DNA of 39,807 nt from an uncultured Eubacteriales bacterium (GTDB lineage Bacteria; Bacillota; Clostridia; Oscillospirales; CAG-272): contig CAKSIP010000010.1 in the NCBI GenBank assembly GCA_934462825.1, positions 1 to 39,807 of the forward strand, in the 5' to 3' direction. Numbering within the stretch: position 1 is the first letter of the stretch; every line of letters begins with the position of its first letter. The translations under genes and the position numbers were made by a program. Below are positions 16,151 through 24,643 of the stretch, piece by piece. The notes under the pieces are model-generated. The model searched no databases. It had not been told where the DNA came from and saw only the letters and a program-made list of their open reading frames with translations.

Positions 16151-18073
16151 ATGATGAAGAATCAGGATATGGATATAGATTATAAGGACAAAAGCTCCTC
16201 CGCCTATTTTTATCTGCATCAGATTTCTTCTCCTACGGACTTAAAAAAGCTCCCGGCAGAAGCAATGCCTGCCTTGGCGGAAGAGTTGCGCAGCTTTTTG
16301 ATTGAAAATGTCAGCCGGACAGGCGGGCATTTGGCTTCCAACTTGGGCGTGGTGGAGCTTTCCTTGGCGTTGCACAGAGTCTTCGATGCCCCCAAGGATC
16401 ATATCATTTGGGACGTCGGCCACCAAAGCTACGTGCATAAAATTCTGACCGGCCGCCAAGAGCGATTTTCTACGTTACGGCAACCCGGAGGAATCTCGGG
16501 CTTTACGCTTCGCTCCGAAAGTGAATACGATTGCTTCGGCGCCGGACACAGCTCCACCTCTTTGTCCGCCGCTCTCGGATTTGCCGAGGCGGACGCGTTG
16601 AACGGAAGCGATGCCTATACTGTTGCCGTTGTAGGGGATGGTGCATTTACCGGCGGAATGATTCATGAGGCGCTGAATAACTGTAAAAAGAACCTTCGTT
16701 TGATCATAATTTTGAATGAAAACGAAATGTCGATTTCCAAAAACATCGGACTTTTTGCAAAAAATCTTTCTAAAATTCGCACACGCCCCGGTTACTTCAA
16801 AGCCAAAAAGGTGACGGGAAGTATCATGAAAAAGATCCCGCTCATCGGAAAGCCGATGTTCCGTGCTACGCTTCGCGTGAAAAAGGCTTTTAAGAATATT
16901 ATGTATGGCAGCAACTATTTTGAGGATCTCGGCTTGTACTATCTCGGCCCGGCAGACGGAAACGATTATGAGACGGTAGCGGCCATTCTTGCCGAGGCCA
17001 AAAAGCTGAATCAAAGCGTTGTGATTCACCTGAAAACCAAAAAGGGCAAGGGGTATGCGCCGGCTGAGAAATATCCGGATAAATATCATGGCATACCGAA
17101 GGAGGGCTATGCCCATGAGGAGCCAACACTGACCGATGCATTCGGCCATATTTTGACCGAATTGGCCAATGCGGATCATAAAATTTGCGCCGTCACGGCG
17201 GCGATGTGCGACGGAACCGGATTGTGCGAATTTCGTGAGCATCATCGGGATCGGTTTTTCGATGTCGGCATTGCCGAAGAACATGCCGTGACCTTCGGCG
17301 CCGGCCTGGCGGCCGCCGGAATGAAACCGGTCGTTGCCGTTTATTCCACCTTTTTGCAGAGAGCCTATGACAATATTTTGCACGACGTGGCTCTGCAAGC
17401 TTTGCCTGTTCTCTTGTGTATCGACCGTAGCGGCTTGAACGCGAAGGACGGTGTGACGCATCATGGCATTTTTGACGTTTCCTTTTTGTCGGAAATTCCG
17501 GGGATGCAAATTTATACGCCGATAACGGTTTCGGCCTTGCGGCGCGCCTTGAGGGCGGCGCTGGCTTCGGGTAAGCCGGCAGCGGTGCGCTACGGGAATT
17601 TTTCCGAGGATGAGCGCATTCTCCGAACCTTTTATCAGAGAGAGACGCCGGAAGCTCCCACGGTGTTGTGCAATTTTTCACCTTGGGACAAGGTGGATGC
17701 TGTGATTGTGGTGGCCGGAAAAATTGCCGGAGAAGCGTTAAAAGCGGTTGATTTATTGAAAGAACAGGGCATTACAGCGGGTGTGGTTCTTTTGGAATAT
17801 CTGAAGCCCTACGACCAATTGGCTGTACAAGTCAAGGCCGTTCTTCCGCCTCATGTCCGTTGCATTTTGTTTTTGGAGGAAGAAATCCGAAACGGCGGCA
17901 TGGGCATGCTGCTGTCGGATGCTCTGCGGCGGGTGGGAGGTCTTACCAACGTGCCAATGGAAATTTTGGGCGTGGACGATACCTTTATCGGTGCGGAAAA
18001 GGGCAAGAGTATGTATGCAAGCGCCGGCATCGACGCTCAAACGGTGGCAAAGCGAATTGCCGCTCTTATATAA
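16151..18073 (+). CDS. dxs: 1-deoxy-D-xylulose-5-phosphate synthase
   Basis: A 640-residue thiamine-diphosphate enzyme that joins pyruvate and glyceraldehyde 3-phosphate, the first step of the MEP isoprenoid pathway, in the cytoplasm. Visible landmarks: HIIWDVGHQSYVHKILTGR; the ThDP/Mg site GDGAFTGGMIHEALNN with ILNENEMSISKN; the YLGPADGND strand; the transketolase pyrimidine domain with DVGIAEEHAVTFGAGLA and the catalytic-type Glu; and DRSGLNAKDGVTHHGIFD. The length is normal. Two ATG codons are adjacent; the first is taken. It has its own promoter and stands alone, convergent to the polyamine operon, with which it shares a two-way terminator. Confidence 0.95.
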   Translation: MMKNQDMDIDYKDKSSSAYFYLHQISSPTDLKKLPAEAMPALAEELRSFLIENVSRTGGHLASNLGVVELSLALHRVFDAPKDHIIWDVGHQSYVHKILTGRQERFSTLRQPGGISGFTLRSESEYDCFGAGHSSTSLSAALGFAEADALNGSDAYTVAVVGDGAFTGGMIHEALNNCKKNLRLIIILNENEMSISKNIGLFAKNLSKIRTRPGYFKAKKVTGSIMKKIPLIGKPMFRATLRVKKAFKNIMYGSNYFEDLGLYYLGPADGNDYETVAAILAEAKKLNQSVVIHLKTKKGKGYAPAEKYPDKYHGIPKEGYAHEEPTLTDAFGHILTELANADHKICAVTAAMCDGTGLCEFREHHRDRFFDVGIAEEHAVTFGAGLAAAGMKPVVAVYSTFLQRAYDNILHDVALQALPVLLCIDRSGLNAKDGVTHHGIFDVSFLSEIPGMQIYTPITVSALRRALRAALASGKPAAVRYGNFSEDERILRTFYQRETPEAPTVLCNFSPWDKVDAVIVVAGKIAGEALKAVDLLKEQGITAGVVLLEYLKPYDQLAVQVKAVLPPHVRCILFLEEEIRNGGMGMLLSDALRRVGGLTNVPMEILGVDDTFIGAEKGKSMYASAGIDAQTVAKRIAALI

Positions 18074-18077
18074 GAAA

Positions 18078-18123
18078 AGGGGCTGCTAAAAAACTCAAAA
18101 TGAGTTTTTTAGCAGCCTCTTTG
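18078..18123. terminator. Bidirectional terminator between dxs and potD
   Basis: An almost perfect 20-bp inverted repeat (GGGGCTGCTAAAAAACTCA / complement) with a 3-nt loop lies between convergent stops. T-rich tails on either strand suggest it ends both transcripts. It is a member of the window's CTCA-N3-TGAG terminator family. Confidence 0.8.
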
Positions 18124-18133
18124 GACTAAAAAA

Positions 18134-19378
18134 TCAATACGTCATTTCTCTCCGCTTTTTGCGGATGATATAAAAAGCAATGCTGAAAAGCAGAACAGCA
18201 AGAATCGTAGCGGAAAGAACATAGACATAGGTTGAGGTTTCGCTGGAAATTTTCAACTCATCCCAAAGTGCGTTGAGATGCTCCTGCATTTCCGTGTCCA
18301 ATGCGGCAAAGCCCTGATTTTTGAAATCTTTTTCAAAATCGTTGTAAAGAATGTCATACGCATCGGGGTGAACTTCCTCATTCATGTAGGCAATATAATC
18401 GGGATCGTTAAAAACGCCCGTGTGCGGCGAAGCATAGCAAATGTATTCCGCATTGGCAATCGCTACTTCCGGTTCCAAAAGAAAATTGATGTAAAGTTCC
18501 GCCAGCTCTTTGTTTTGGGAGCAAGTCGGAATACACATGGCGTCGCAGAAAACATTGGAGCCTTCTTTCGGATAAGCAAACGCAAGATCCTCATTGGAAG
18601 CATACATGGTGAAGAAATCGCCGGCATAGTAGGGAGCCAAAGAAGCGTTGCCCGATTCCATTTTGTTGAATACTTCATCCATAACATATTTTTGAATCAA
18701 AGGCTTTTGCTCGGCCAATTTGGCAGCCGCGCGATCCCAATCGCTCTTATCGGTGGAATTTACATTGATGCCGAGCAGGAACTGCGCGGTACCGAAAGCA
18801 TCCCGCGAGTTGTTGAATTGCAGAATACCGGCCTCCTTGTATTTTTCATTCCACAAAGCGCTCCAGCTGTCGATTTCATCTTCAATGTATTTCGTGTTGT
18901 AGATCAGGCCGACCTTTCCCATCGTGTAGGGAATGGAATATTCATTGGTTACGTCATAGTAGTTTCCGTCGATATAGGCGCGATCAATGTACGAAAAATT
19001 GGGAATGTTATCGAAATTGAGCTTGTGAAGCATGCCTTCTCGGATCAGCAAGGCCACCAAATAATCCGACGGAATCAGCACATCGTAGGGCGTGTCGGTG
19101 TTTTTCAGCTTGGCGTACATTTCTTCGTTGGAGGAATAGGTGGTGTAGTTTACCCGAACCTTGTAGCCGTATTTTTCTGATAAATTCTCGTTGAAATATT
19201 TTTCAAATTCGGCATTGACGTTCATTGTGTCATCGGCTCCGTCCGAAATATATTCGCCCCAATTGTACACATTCAGCACAACGACATCTTGCTTTTGGCA
19301 AGAAGAAAGAAGCAGGGCCGAGGCGGCGCAGAGCAGAGAAATCATAAGAAGCAAACAGATCCATCTTACTTTTTTCAT
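18134..19378 (-). CDS. potD: Spermidine/putrescine-binding lipoprotein PotD with an extra C-terminal membrane helix
   Basis: A 414-residue substrate-binding protein of a polyamine ABC importer. The signal peptide ends in a lipobox (LLLSSC, lipid-bearing Cys27). The mature part begins VLNVYNWGEYISDG, typical of PotD, with later family stretches YDVLIPSDYLVALLIREGML and YAGDFFTMYASNEDLAFAYP. Unusually, the C terminus adds a hydrophobic helix (about 381-403, VYVLSATILAVLLFSIAFYI) followed by RKKRRE. It may therefore be tied to the membrane at both ends, and it is longer than the roughly 350 residues of E. coli PotD. It is the last gene of the operon, overlapping potC by 4 nt, with AGGAGG upstream. 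Confidence 0.9.
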   Translation of the reverse strand: MKKVRWICLLLMISLLCAASALLLSSCQKQDVVVLNVYNWGEYISDGADDTMNVNAEFEKYFNENLSEKYGYKVRVNYTTYSSNEEMYAKLKNTDTPYDVLIPSDYLVALLIREGMLHKLNFDNIPNFSYIDRAYIDGNYYDVTNEYSIPYTMGKVGLIYNTKYIEDEIDSWSALWNEKYKEAGILQFNNSRDAFGTAQFLLGINVNSTDKSDWDRAAAKLAEQKPLIQKYVMDEVFNKMESGNASLAPYYAGDFFTMYASNEDLAFAYPKEGSNVFCDAMCIPTCSQNKELAELYINFLLEPEVAIANAEYICYASPHTGVFNDPDYIAYMNEEVHPDAYDILYNDFEKDFKNQGFAALDTEMQEHLNALWDELKISSETSTYVYVLSATILAVLLFSIAFYIIRKKRREMTY

Positions 19379-20244
19379 TTGGCCAGGGCCTCCTTTTGTG
19401 TGCTTTTTTGTTGTTGGGCGCGACGCAGCGCTTTCATGGCTCGCGCATTTCTTCTTTCATCCCGCGTCTGTATCAGATTGGACAGAATGAGAAGGCACAA
19501 AATGGCCAGCATCATAAAAGTGGAAAGCGCATACATATCGGGGGTAACGGAACCCTTGCCCGTCATCGAATAAATTTTGAGAGGGAGCGTTTCAATCAGA
19601 CCGGACGTGAAGTGGCTGATCACGAAATCGTCAAAAGACATGGTGAACGCCATGATCATGCCGGAAAAAATGCCGGGCAGAATTTGCGGCAGCTCCGCTT
19701 TGAAAAAGGCTTTGGCGGGCGTACAGCCGAGATCCATGGCCGCTTCGGTTAAGGAATGATCCATCTGACGGATTTTTGGCATGACGGAAAGCACCACGTA
19801 GGGCAGGTTAAAGGTAATGTGGGCAATCAAAAGGGACGTAAAATCGTTGATCCGCAAGCCGAAAATGGTCAGCATGGCGGAAAAAAGAAGGACGAGAGAA
19901 ACGGCAGTTACAATGTCGGGATTGACCATGGGGATGTTGGTTACCGTCATAATCGCACGCTTGACAGGCTTGCGCTTGAATTTGCTCAATCCGAGAGCGG
20001 CGGCCGTTCCGATCAAGGTGGCAATCAAGGATGAGGAGATCGCCAGCGTAAGGGAATAAATGAGCGCGGAACGAATGGAGCCGTCCTCATCACGAAACAG
20101 ACTTTGATACCACTTTAAGGAAAAATGGGAGAACACGCCGGTGCTTTCGGTGGCGTTGAAGGAAAAAAGAATCATAACCAGCAAGGGCGCATAAAGCAGA
20201 ATGAAGGCAAGCGTGGTGTATATATTGTAGCGTTTGGTTTTCAC
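19375..20244 (-). CDS. potC: Polyamine ABC transporter permease PotC
   Basis: A 289-residue inner permease subunit with about six hydrophobic helices. The BPD_transp_1 EAA-type loop is visible as EAAMDLGCTPAKAFFKAELPQILPGI, which couples to PotA. The N-terminal helix is TLAFILLYAPLLVMILFSFN. The start is a GTG that overlaps the potB stop by 4 nt (GTGA), with AGGGGGTG upstream. It overlaps potD by 4 nt as well. Confidence 0.9.
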   Translation of the reverse strand: MKTKRYNIYTTLAFILLYAPLLVMILFSFNATESTGVFSHFSLKWYQSLFRDEDGSIRSALIYSLTLAISSSLIATLIGTAAALGLSKFKRKPVKRAIMTVTNIPMVNPDIVTAVSLVLLFSAMLTIFGLRINDFTSLLIAHITFNLPYVVLSVMPKIRQMDHSLTEAAMDLGCTPAKAFFKAELPQILPGIFSGMIMAFTMSFDDFVISHFTSGLIETLPLKIYSMTGKGSVTPDMYALSTFMMLAILCLLILSNLIQTRDERRNARAMKALRRAQQQKSTQKEALAK

Positions 20245-21077
20245 ATTAACACACCCCCTTTTGTCATATCATCCTCACTGTCGGAATAGTGATTCATGAT
20301 CAGCGTGCTGAGCAAAATCAGCACCATAAGTACACAGGAAAGCATGGCGCCGGCGTTGTAGTTTTGCGTGAGAGACATAAATTTTGCTTCAATTTCGTCT
20401 CCTATGAGATAAGTATTGGTGCCTCCCAATCGCTGAGAGATGTAGAAGGTGCTGACGCACGGAACGAAAACCATGGTAATGCCGGAGCAAATGCCGGAAA
20501 AGCTCATGGGCATAATGACACGCGTCGTGGTGTAAAACCCGGAGCAGCCGAGATCGGCCGAGGCCTCGATCATGCTTTTGTCAATCTTGGTCATAACCGT
20601 GTAGATCGGAAGAATCATGTAGGGCAGGAAATCATATACCATGCCGAGGATGACCGCGCCCTCCGTGTCCATCATCTCCAAAGAAAGGCCGATGTTTTTC
20701 AAAAGGGAATTGATCACACCGTTTTTCTCAATTAAAATGGCGATGGAATCGGTACGAATGATGAAGTTGATCCACATGGGGAGCATCAGCATCATAATCA
20801 GAATTTTTTGCGTGGTGGGCTTGGTGCGTGAAATGGCAAAGGCAACGGGAAATCCGATAATCAGACAGATTGTGGTTGCAATCAGAGCCAGCATCAAGGA
20901 AAGAAGCAATACCGGCAGGTAAATCGAAAACTCGGAAAAATTGGACAAGGTAAAGGAGCCGTTACGGTCGGTAAAGGCATAATAAATGACAAAACATATG
21001 GGCGCTAAAATAAAGAGAAAGGCCCAAACGATATGCGGAGCGGCGGCGGCGCGCCCAAGTAAAGATTTTTGCTTCAA
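20241..21077 (-). CDS. potB: Polyamine ABC transporter permease PotB
   Basis: A permease subunit of about 278 residues with six predicted helices. It pairs with PotC to form the channel, and its EAA-like loop reads EASADLGCSGFYTTTRVIMP. The frame opens with a TTG at 21095 that lies inside the ribosome site itself. I prefer the TTG at 21077 because GAGGAGG then lies 9 nt upstream and the gene begins 4 nt after the potA stop. This start is a judgement. Confidence 0.88.
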   Translation of the reverse strand: MKQKSLLGRAAAAPHIVWAFLFILAPICFVIYYAFTDRNGSFTLSNFSEFSIYLPVLLLSLMLALIATTICLIIGFPVAFAISRTKPTTQKILIMMLMLPMWINFIIRTDSIAILIEKNGVINSLLKNIGLSLEMMDTEGAVILGMVYDFLPYMILPIYTVMTKIDKSMIEASADLGCSGFYTTTRVIMPMSFSGICSGITMVFVPCVSTFYISQRLGGTNTYLIGDEIEAKFMSLTQNYNAGAMLSCVLMVLILLSTLIMNHYSDSEDDMTKGGVLM

Positions 21078-21081
21078 TGCC

Positions 21082-22200
21082 TTACTCCTCCTCAATCACA
21101 TCCGAAAGATGATCCATTTCTTCGGAATAAGTGGAATAATCTCCGTACATGCCGGAAAATTCCGACTTTTTCATGACATGAATCGCATCCGGTTCGATGT
21201 AGAGTCCGATGGTTTCATCGGGAGCCACATAGTCGGTGGTTTGAATCATCCACTTGAACCCGCCGACATCTACAATAATCTCATAGTGAACCCCTTTGAA
21301 GGTGACGGAAGAAACTGTACCGGACAGCATGCCTTTTTCAACCGGCACCACGTCCACGTCCTCCGGCCGCACCACGATGTCTACATGCTCCGATTTTTCA
21401 AATCCGCTGTCCACGCAATCAAAGATGTGACCGGCAAATTTTGCTTTGCGATCGCATAACATAATCCCGTCAAGAATATTGGATTCTCCGATAAAGTCCG
21501 CTACGAAGGCGTTTTTGGGTTCGTTATAAATATCGGTGGGCGTACCGATCTGCTGAATCGAGCCGTTTGCCATGACAACAACGGTGTCCGACATGGAAAG
21601 CGCTTCTTCTTGATCGTGCGTGACATAGACAAATGTGATTCCGGTTTTTTCATGAATGTTTTTCAGTTCATTTTGCATATCTTTTCGGAGCTTGAGATCC
21701 AGAGCACCTAACGGCTCGTCCAGCAAAAGAATCTTGGGATTGTTTACAAGCGCGCGTGCGATGGCAACGCGTTGCTGCTGACCGCCGGAAAGCGTGGTGA
21801 TGTGTCTGCGTTCAAAACCGCGAAGATTGACGAGAACAAGCATTTCCTTGACTCGTTTGGAAATTTCCTCATTGGATAGCTTTTGAAGTCTCAGCCCGAA
21901 AGCGATGTTTTCAAAAACATTCAGATGAGGGAACAGCGCATAACGCTGGAACACAGTGTTAATGGGGCGTTTATAAGAGGGAAGATCGTTGATACATTTT
22001 CCTTCCAGATAAACGGATCCTGCGTCCGGCGTCTCGAATCCGCCGAGGATTCGGAGAGTGGTGGTTTTACCACAGCCTGAAGGGCCTAAAAGGGTGATAA
22101 ATTCCTTATCACGAATGTACAGATCGATTGCGTGGAGGATCGTCTCTCCGTCAAACGATTTGGATACGCCTTTTAACTCGATGAGCTTGTTTTTTTCCAT
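21082..22200 (-). CDS. potA: Polyamine ABC transporter ATPase PotA
   Basis: The ATP-hydrolysing subunit, about 372 residues. Walker A is GPSGCGKTT, the signature is LSGGQQQRVAIARAL and Walker B is ILLLDEPLGALD, followed by the switch His in VYVTHDQEEALSM. A C-terminal TOBE-like regulatory domain follows (VDIVVRPEDVDVVPVEKG). The frame opens at 22239. The ATG at 22200 is preferred because AAGGAG lies upstream (at 12 nt, somewhat long) and the protein then starts like PotA. First gene of the potABCD operon. Iron or sulfate importers have similar ATPases, but the PotD and permease partners settle the assignment. Confidence 0.92.
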   Translation of the reverse strand: MEKNKLIELKGVSKSFDGETILHAIDLYIRDKEFITLLGPSGCGKTTTLRILGGFETPDAGSVYLEGKCINDLPSYKRPINTVFQRYALFPHLNVFENIAFGLRLQKLSNEEISKRVKEMLVLVNLRGFERRHITTLSGGQQQRVAIARALVNNPKILLLDEPLGALDLKLRKDMQNELKNIHEKTGITFVYVTHDQEEALSMSDTVVVMANGSIQQIGTPTDIYNEPKNAFVADFIGESNILDGIMLCDRKAKFAGHIFDCVDSGFEKSEHVDIVVRPEDVDVVPVEKGMLSGTVSSVTFKGVHYEIIVDVGGFKWMIQTTDYVAPDETIGLYIEPDAIHVMKKSEFSGMYGDYSTYSEEMDHLSDVIEEE

Positions 22201-22288
22201 TCTGCATAAATACTCCTTTAAGTGCAAAAATATAAACAATTTTCAGGGGAATGTCCTTGGGGGCATTGCTCGGAAAATTGCAAGCTAT

Positions 22289-22317
22289 ATTCTAACAGAA
22301 ATGGATGGCAAATGCAA
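22289..22317 (-). promoter_or_regulatory. potABCD promoter
   Basis: On the minus strand, TTGCAT (22317-22312) is 17 nt from TAGAAT (22294-22289). It lies about 80 nt ahead of potA in a very AT-rich gap. The same gap (22320-22440) has A/T-only hairpins that could be a weak terminator for the M50 gene upstream. Confidence 0.55.
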
Positions 22318-22445
22318 TAGTTTTTCAAAAAAAATCGAAAAAAACGCCATTTTTTTTAATTATTCGGATTTAACCGTCAAAAAACGCGTTTTTTTTGAAA
22401 AAAACACGGTTTATTTCCGATATTCTCAAAAAAACTCTGAAATCC

Positions 22446-23051
22446 TCATAAACCGCCGGAACGCTTTTCAAATAGGAATATTTTGGCAAACATGGCGCCG
22501 GAGAACACAAAAAGTGACAAATAAGAACCGGTTCGCAGGATGAAATATACAGAAAGTGCCCAAAGAAGAAAAACGCTCAAAAAAGAACAAAGCTCTGAAA
22601 CATAAGTAGCCAAATGAGGCGAAGCCACGGAAAGCAAAAAACAGGCCAGAATTTTCCCTCCGTCGAAGCTTTCCGCCGGCAGAAGATTCAAAAAAGCAAG
22701 CGCCAGCGAAGAAACAATAAAAGTGTCGGTACTTTCGCCTGAGAGAGGGGCGAGGCCTTTGGCTTGTAATCCGAGAAGGAGCAGGGCCGAGAGCAGATTG
22801 CTCAAAGGGCCGGCCAGGCAGAGAAGGGCTTCCTTTCCGTAGGAGGTGCAGGAGGTATCCGCATCAATGATAGCCCCGAAAAGATTCAATTTTATGTGTT
22901 TTAACGGAATTTTCAGCAGAAAGGCCGCGCAAAAGTGTCCGGCTTCATGCAGGGTGGCGGCCAGCAGAGGAATCAAAATTCGCTGAAAATTTCCGGTTCC
23001 CATCAACGCCAATGCCATAAACAGCAGAGAGGGCGAAAACGAAATGTTCAT
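22446..23051 (-). CDS. M50 site-2 protease family membrane protein (SpoIVFB-like)
   Basis: A polytopic membrane metalloprotease of about 201 residues. The zinc site HEAGH sits in the second hydrophobic segment, and the third ligand is in NLLPAESFDGGKI, the NxxPxxxxDGG pattern. Family members cut other membrane proteins inside the bilayer; SpoIVFB cuts pro-sigma-K during sporulation, but no pro-sigma gene lies here, so the substrate is unknown. The frame opens at 23078. The ATG at 23051 has AAAGG 7 nt upstream, while the first has none. It is followed by potA on the same strand but is probably a separate unit. Confidence 0.82.
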   Translation of the reverse strand: MNISFSPSLLFMALALMGTGNFQRILIPLLAATLHEAGHFCAAFLLKIPLKHIKLNLFGAIIDADTSCTSYGKEALLCLAGPLSNLLSALLLLGLQAKGLAPLSGESTDTFIVSSLALAFLNLLPAESFDGGKILACFLLSVASPHLATYVSELCSFLSVFLLWALSVYFILRTGSYLSLFVFSGAMFAKIFLFEKRSGGL

Positions 23052-23093
23052 GCTTGTGCCTTTGTGCCTTTCTTCCATATTTTTGCTTGCTCA

Positions 23094-23128
23094 GCTTTCA
23101 GCTTTCAGCCTTCGGCCTTCGGCCTTCG
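23094..23128. repeat. Heptanucleotide tandem repeat
   Basis: Five 7-base units in a row: GCTTTCA twice, then GCCTTCG three times. It lies just upstream of the M50 protease start, and 104 nt ahead of the DUF1836 promoter on the other strand. Confidence 0.85.
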
Positions 23129-23231
23129 GTTTTTCCCAAGGCTCCGGTGGCTTTTAGAAGTGCTGTGGTTTTATCCTATGATAAGAGGGCGGCGTTCATG
23201 TATTTTTTGTAGAAAAAATGCGCGAACGCTA

Positions 23232-23260
23232 TTGACAGTCACGCGAACTTGTGATATAAT
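23232..23260 (+). promoter_or_regulatory. Consensus sigma-A promoter of the DUF1836 gene
   Basis: TTGACA at 23232-23237 and TATAAT at 23255-23260 with a 17-nt spacer and a TG extension at 23252-23253. It is the only promoter in the window that matches the consensus in every element apart from the tRNA promoter. Confidence 0.85.
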
Positions 23261-23295
23261 CATCATGTAAATGTTAGAAAGGGGGAAAGAGCGAG

Positions 23296-23880
23296 ATGAA
23301 TCTTCAGATCAATGACAGGCTGATTCCGGGTACGATATTGGAACGAAGCTCGATGGGAAATGTAACGGGGCTTGAGTTTTTAACAAAAATCTTTTACATT
23401 TCCGACGGCATTATGCTGTCCGGCATCAAGGAGATTTCCGGCATTGACGGCTCGACATTGCAGAATTGGGTTAAACGCGGTTGGTGTGAAAATTCGCGTC
23501 TGAAGCGTTATAATATTGATCAGGTGGCGCATATTCTTATCATCAATATGCTGAGAAATTGTATGCAGCTGGATCGGATTGCTTTTTTGATCCGGTATAT
23601 CAACGGCAGCGTGGATGATCGCGGCGACGATATTATATGCGACTCCAAGTTGTATGACTATATTTGTCGGATTTTGGATAAGCTGATGCATACAGAAGGC
23701 GAGTATTCGATGGACACGCTGAAAGCGTGTATTAAGGAAGAAACGAAGGACTACGAGGAAAAGGTTTCGGGCGCTTCCAAAAGACTTAACAACGCGCTGG
23801 AAATTATCATCGTTTCTTATTACGCTTCGATTTTGAAAAAATACGCCGATGACAAAATTTCGGATTTGATCGGAAAATGA
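23296..23880 (+). CDS. DUF1836 domain protein
   Basis: A 194-residue cytoplasmic protein. It matches the DUF1836 pattern: a MerR-like helix-turn-helix start (IKEISGIDGSTLQNWVKRGW, then KRYNIDQVAHILIINML) and a helical half with DDIICDSKLYDYICRILD. The first part suggests DNA binding; the ligand and targets are not known. AAGGGGG lies ahead of the ATG. It has a perfect consensus promoter and so is probably well expressed. The nfeD/flotillin pair follows after 70 nt and may be co-transcribed. Confidence 0.78.
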   Translation: MNLQINDRLIPGTILERSSMGNVTGLEFLTKIFYISDGIMLSGIKEISGIDGSTLQNWVKRGWCENSRLKRYNIDQVAHILIINMLRNCMQLDRIAFLIRYINGSVDDRGDDIICDSKLYDYICRILDKLMHTEGEYSMDTLKACIKEETKDYEEKVSGASKRLNNALEIIIVSYYASILKKYADDKISDLIGK

Positions 23881-23904
23881 GCGAACACTTTGATATGGAA
23901 ATTC

Positions 23905-23944
23905 AAATGAAGAAATGAAGAAATGAAGAAATGAAGAAAGGAAG
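23905..23944. repeat. Octanucleotide tandem repeat running into the nfeD ribosome site
   Basis: AAATGAAG four times exactly, then a fifth copy with one change (AAAGGAAG) that supplies the Shine-Dalgarno sequence 6 nt before the nfeD ATG. Confidence 0.9.
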
Positions 23945-23950
23945 ATACTT

Positions 23951-24580
23951 ATGATAGCGTGGTGGATGGGACTTGACTTATCGCAGCAGATTTTTGCGTT
24001 GGTGGGTATTGCGGCGAGCGTGATCCTGCTGATACAGACCTTGATGCTTTTGTTCGGCCTCGGCGGGGGTTCCGATGCGGACGGCGACGGAGATTTTGAC
24101 TCGGATGGGACAGAAGGCGACATAGACGGCGATGGCGATCATGGCGGTGACGGATTAACCCTTTTCTCCATTCGTGGCATTGTGGCCATGCTTTGTATTC
24201 TCGGCTGGACAGGGGTGATCTTTCTCGGAACGTCTATGCCGACCATCTTGGCGGTGTTTCTTGCGCTTTTGTGCGGATTTTTGACGCTGGTAGGCATGGC
24301 CTACATTATGCGCGCGATTTCCAAGCTGCAATCCTCCGGCAACCTTGACATCGGAAACGCGGTGGGAAAAGTGGGGCAGGTTTACATTCCGATAAAACCC
24401 AACGGAATGGCAGGGGGCAAGATTACCCTGACCGTGCAAGGGAAATATTCGGAATTTTCCGCTATAACCATGGCCGATCATGTCTTGACGACAGGCTCCT
24501 ACGTGCGCGTCGTTTCCGTAAATGAATCCAATGTGCTTCTTGTCGAACCGATTGCAAAGCCGACGGAGGCTTCCGAATAA
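23951..24580 (+). CDS. NfeD-family membrane protein with Asp/Gly-rich loop
   Basis: A 209-residue partner of the flotillin that follows, like the YuaF/YuaG pair of Bacillus. A first membrane helix (about 13-36) is followed by an acidic Gly/Asp run at about 38-68 with repeated DGDGD units that resemble calcium-binding loops. Two further helices follow (about 72-120). A C-terminal NfeD OB-fold begins near 128 (GNAVGKVGQVYIPIKPNG). NfeD proteins are thought to help place flotillin in membrane microdomains. The Asp/Gly run is much more extreme than I expect in this family. Confidence 0.85.
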   Translation: MIAWWMGLDLSQQIFALVGIAASVILLIQTLMLLFGLGGGSDADGDGDFDSDGTEGDIDGDGDHGGDGLTLFSIRGIVAMLCILGWTGVIFLGTSMPTILAVFLALLCGFLTLVGMAYIMRAISKLQSSGNLDIGNAVGKVGQVYIPIKPNGMAGGKITLTVQGKYSEFSAITMADHVLTTGSYVRVVSVNESNVLLVEPIAKPTEASE

Positions 24581-24643
24581 AAGCGACAGCGTTTTTTAGA
24601 AACCAAAAAAAATAAACAAAATAGAAAATAGAAAGGGGAAAAA

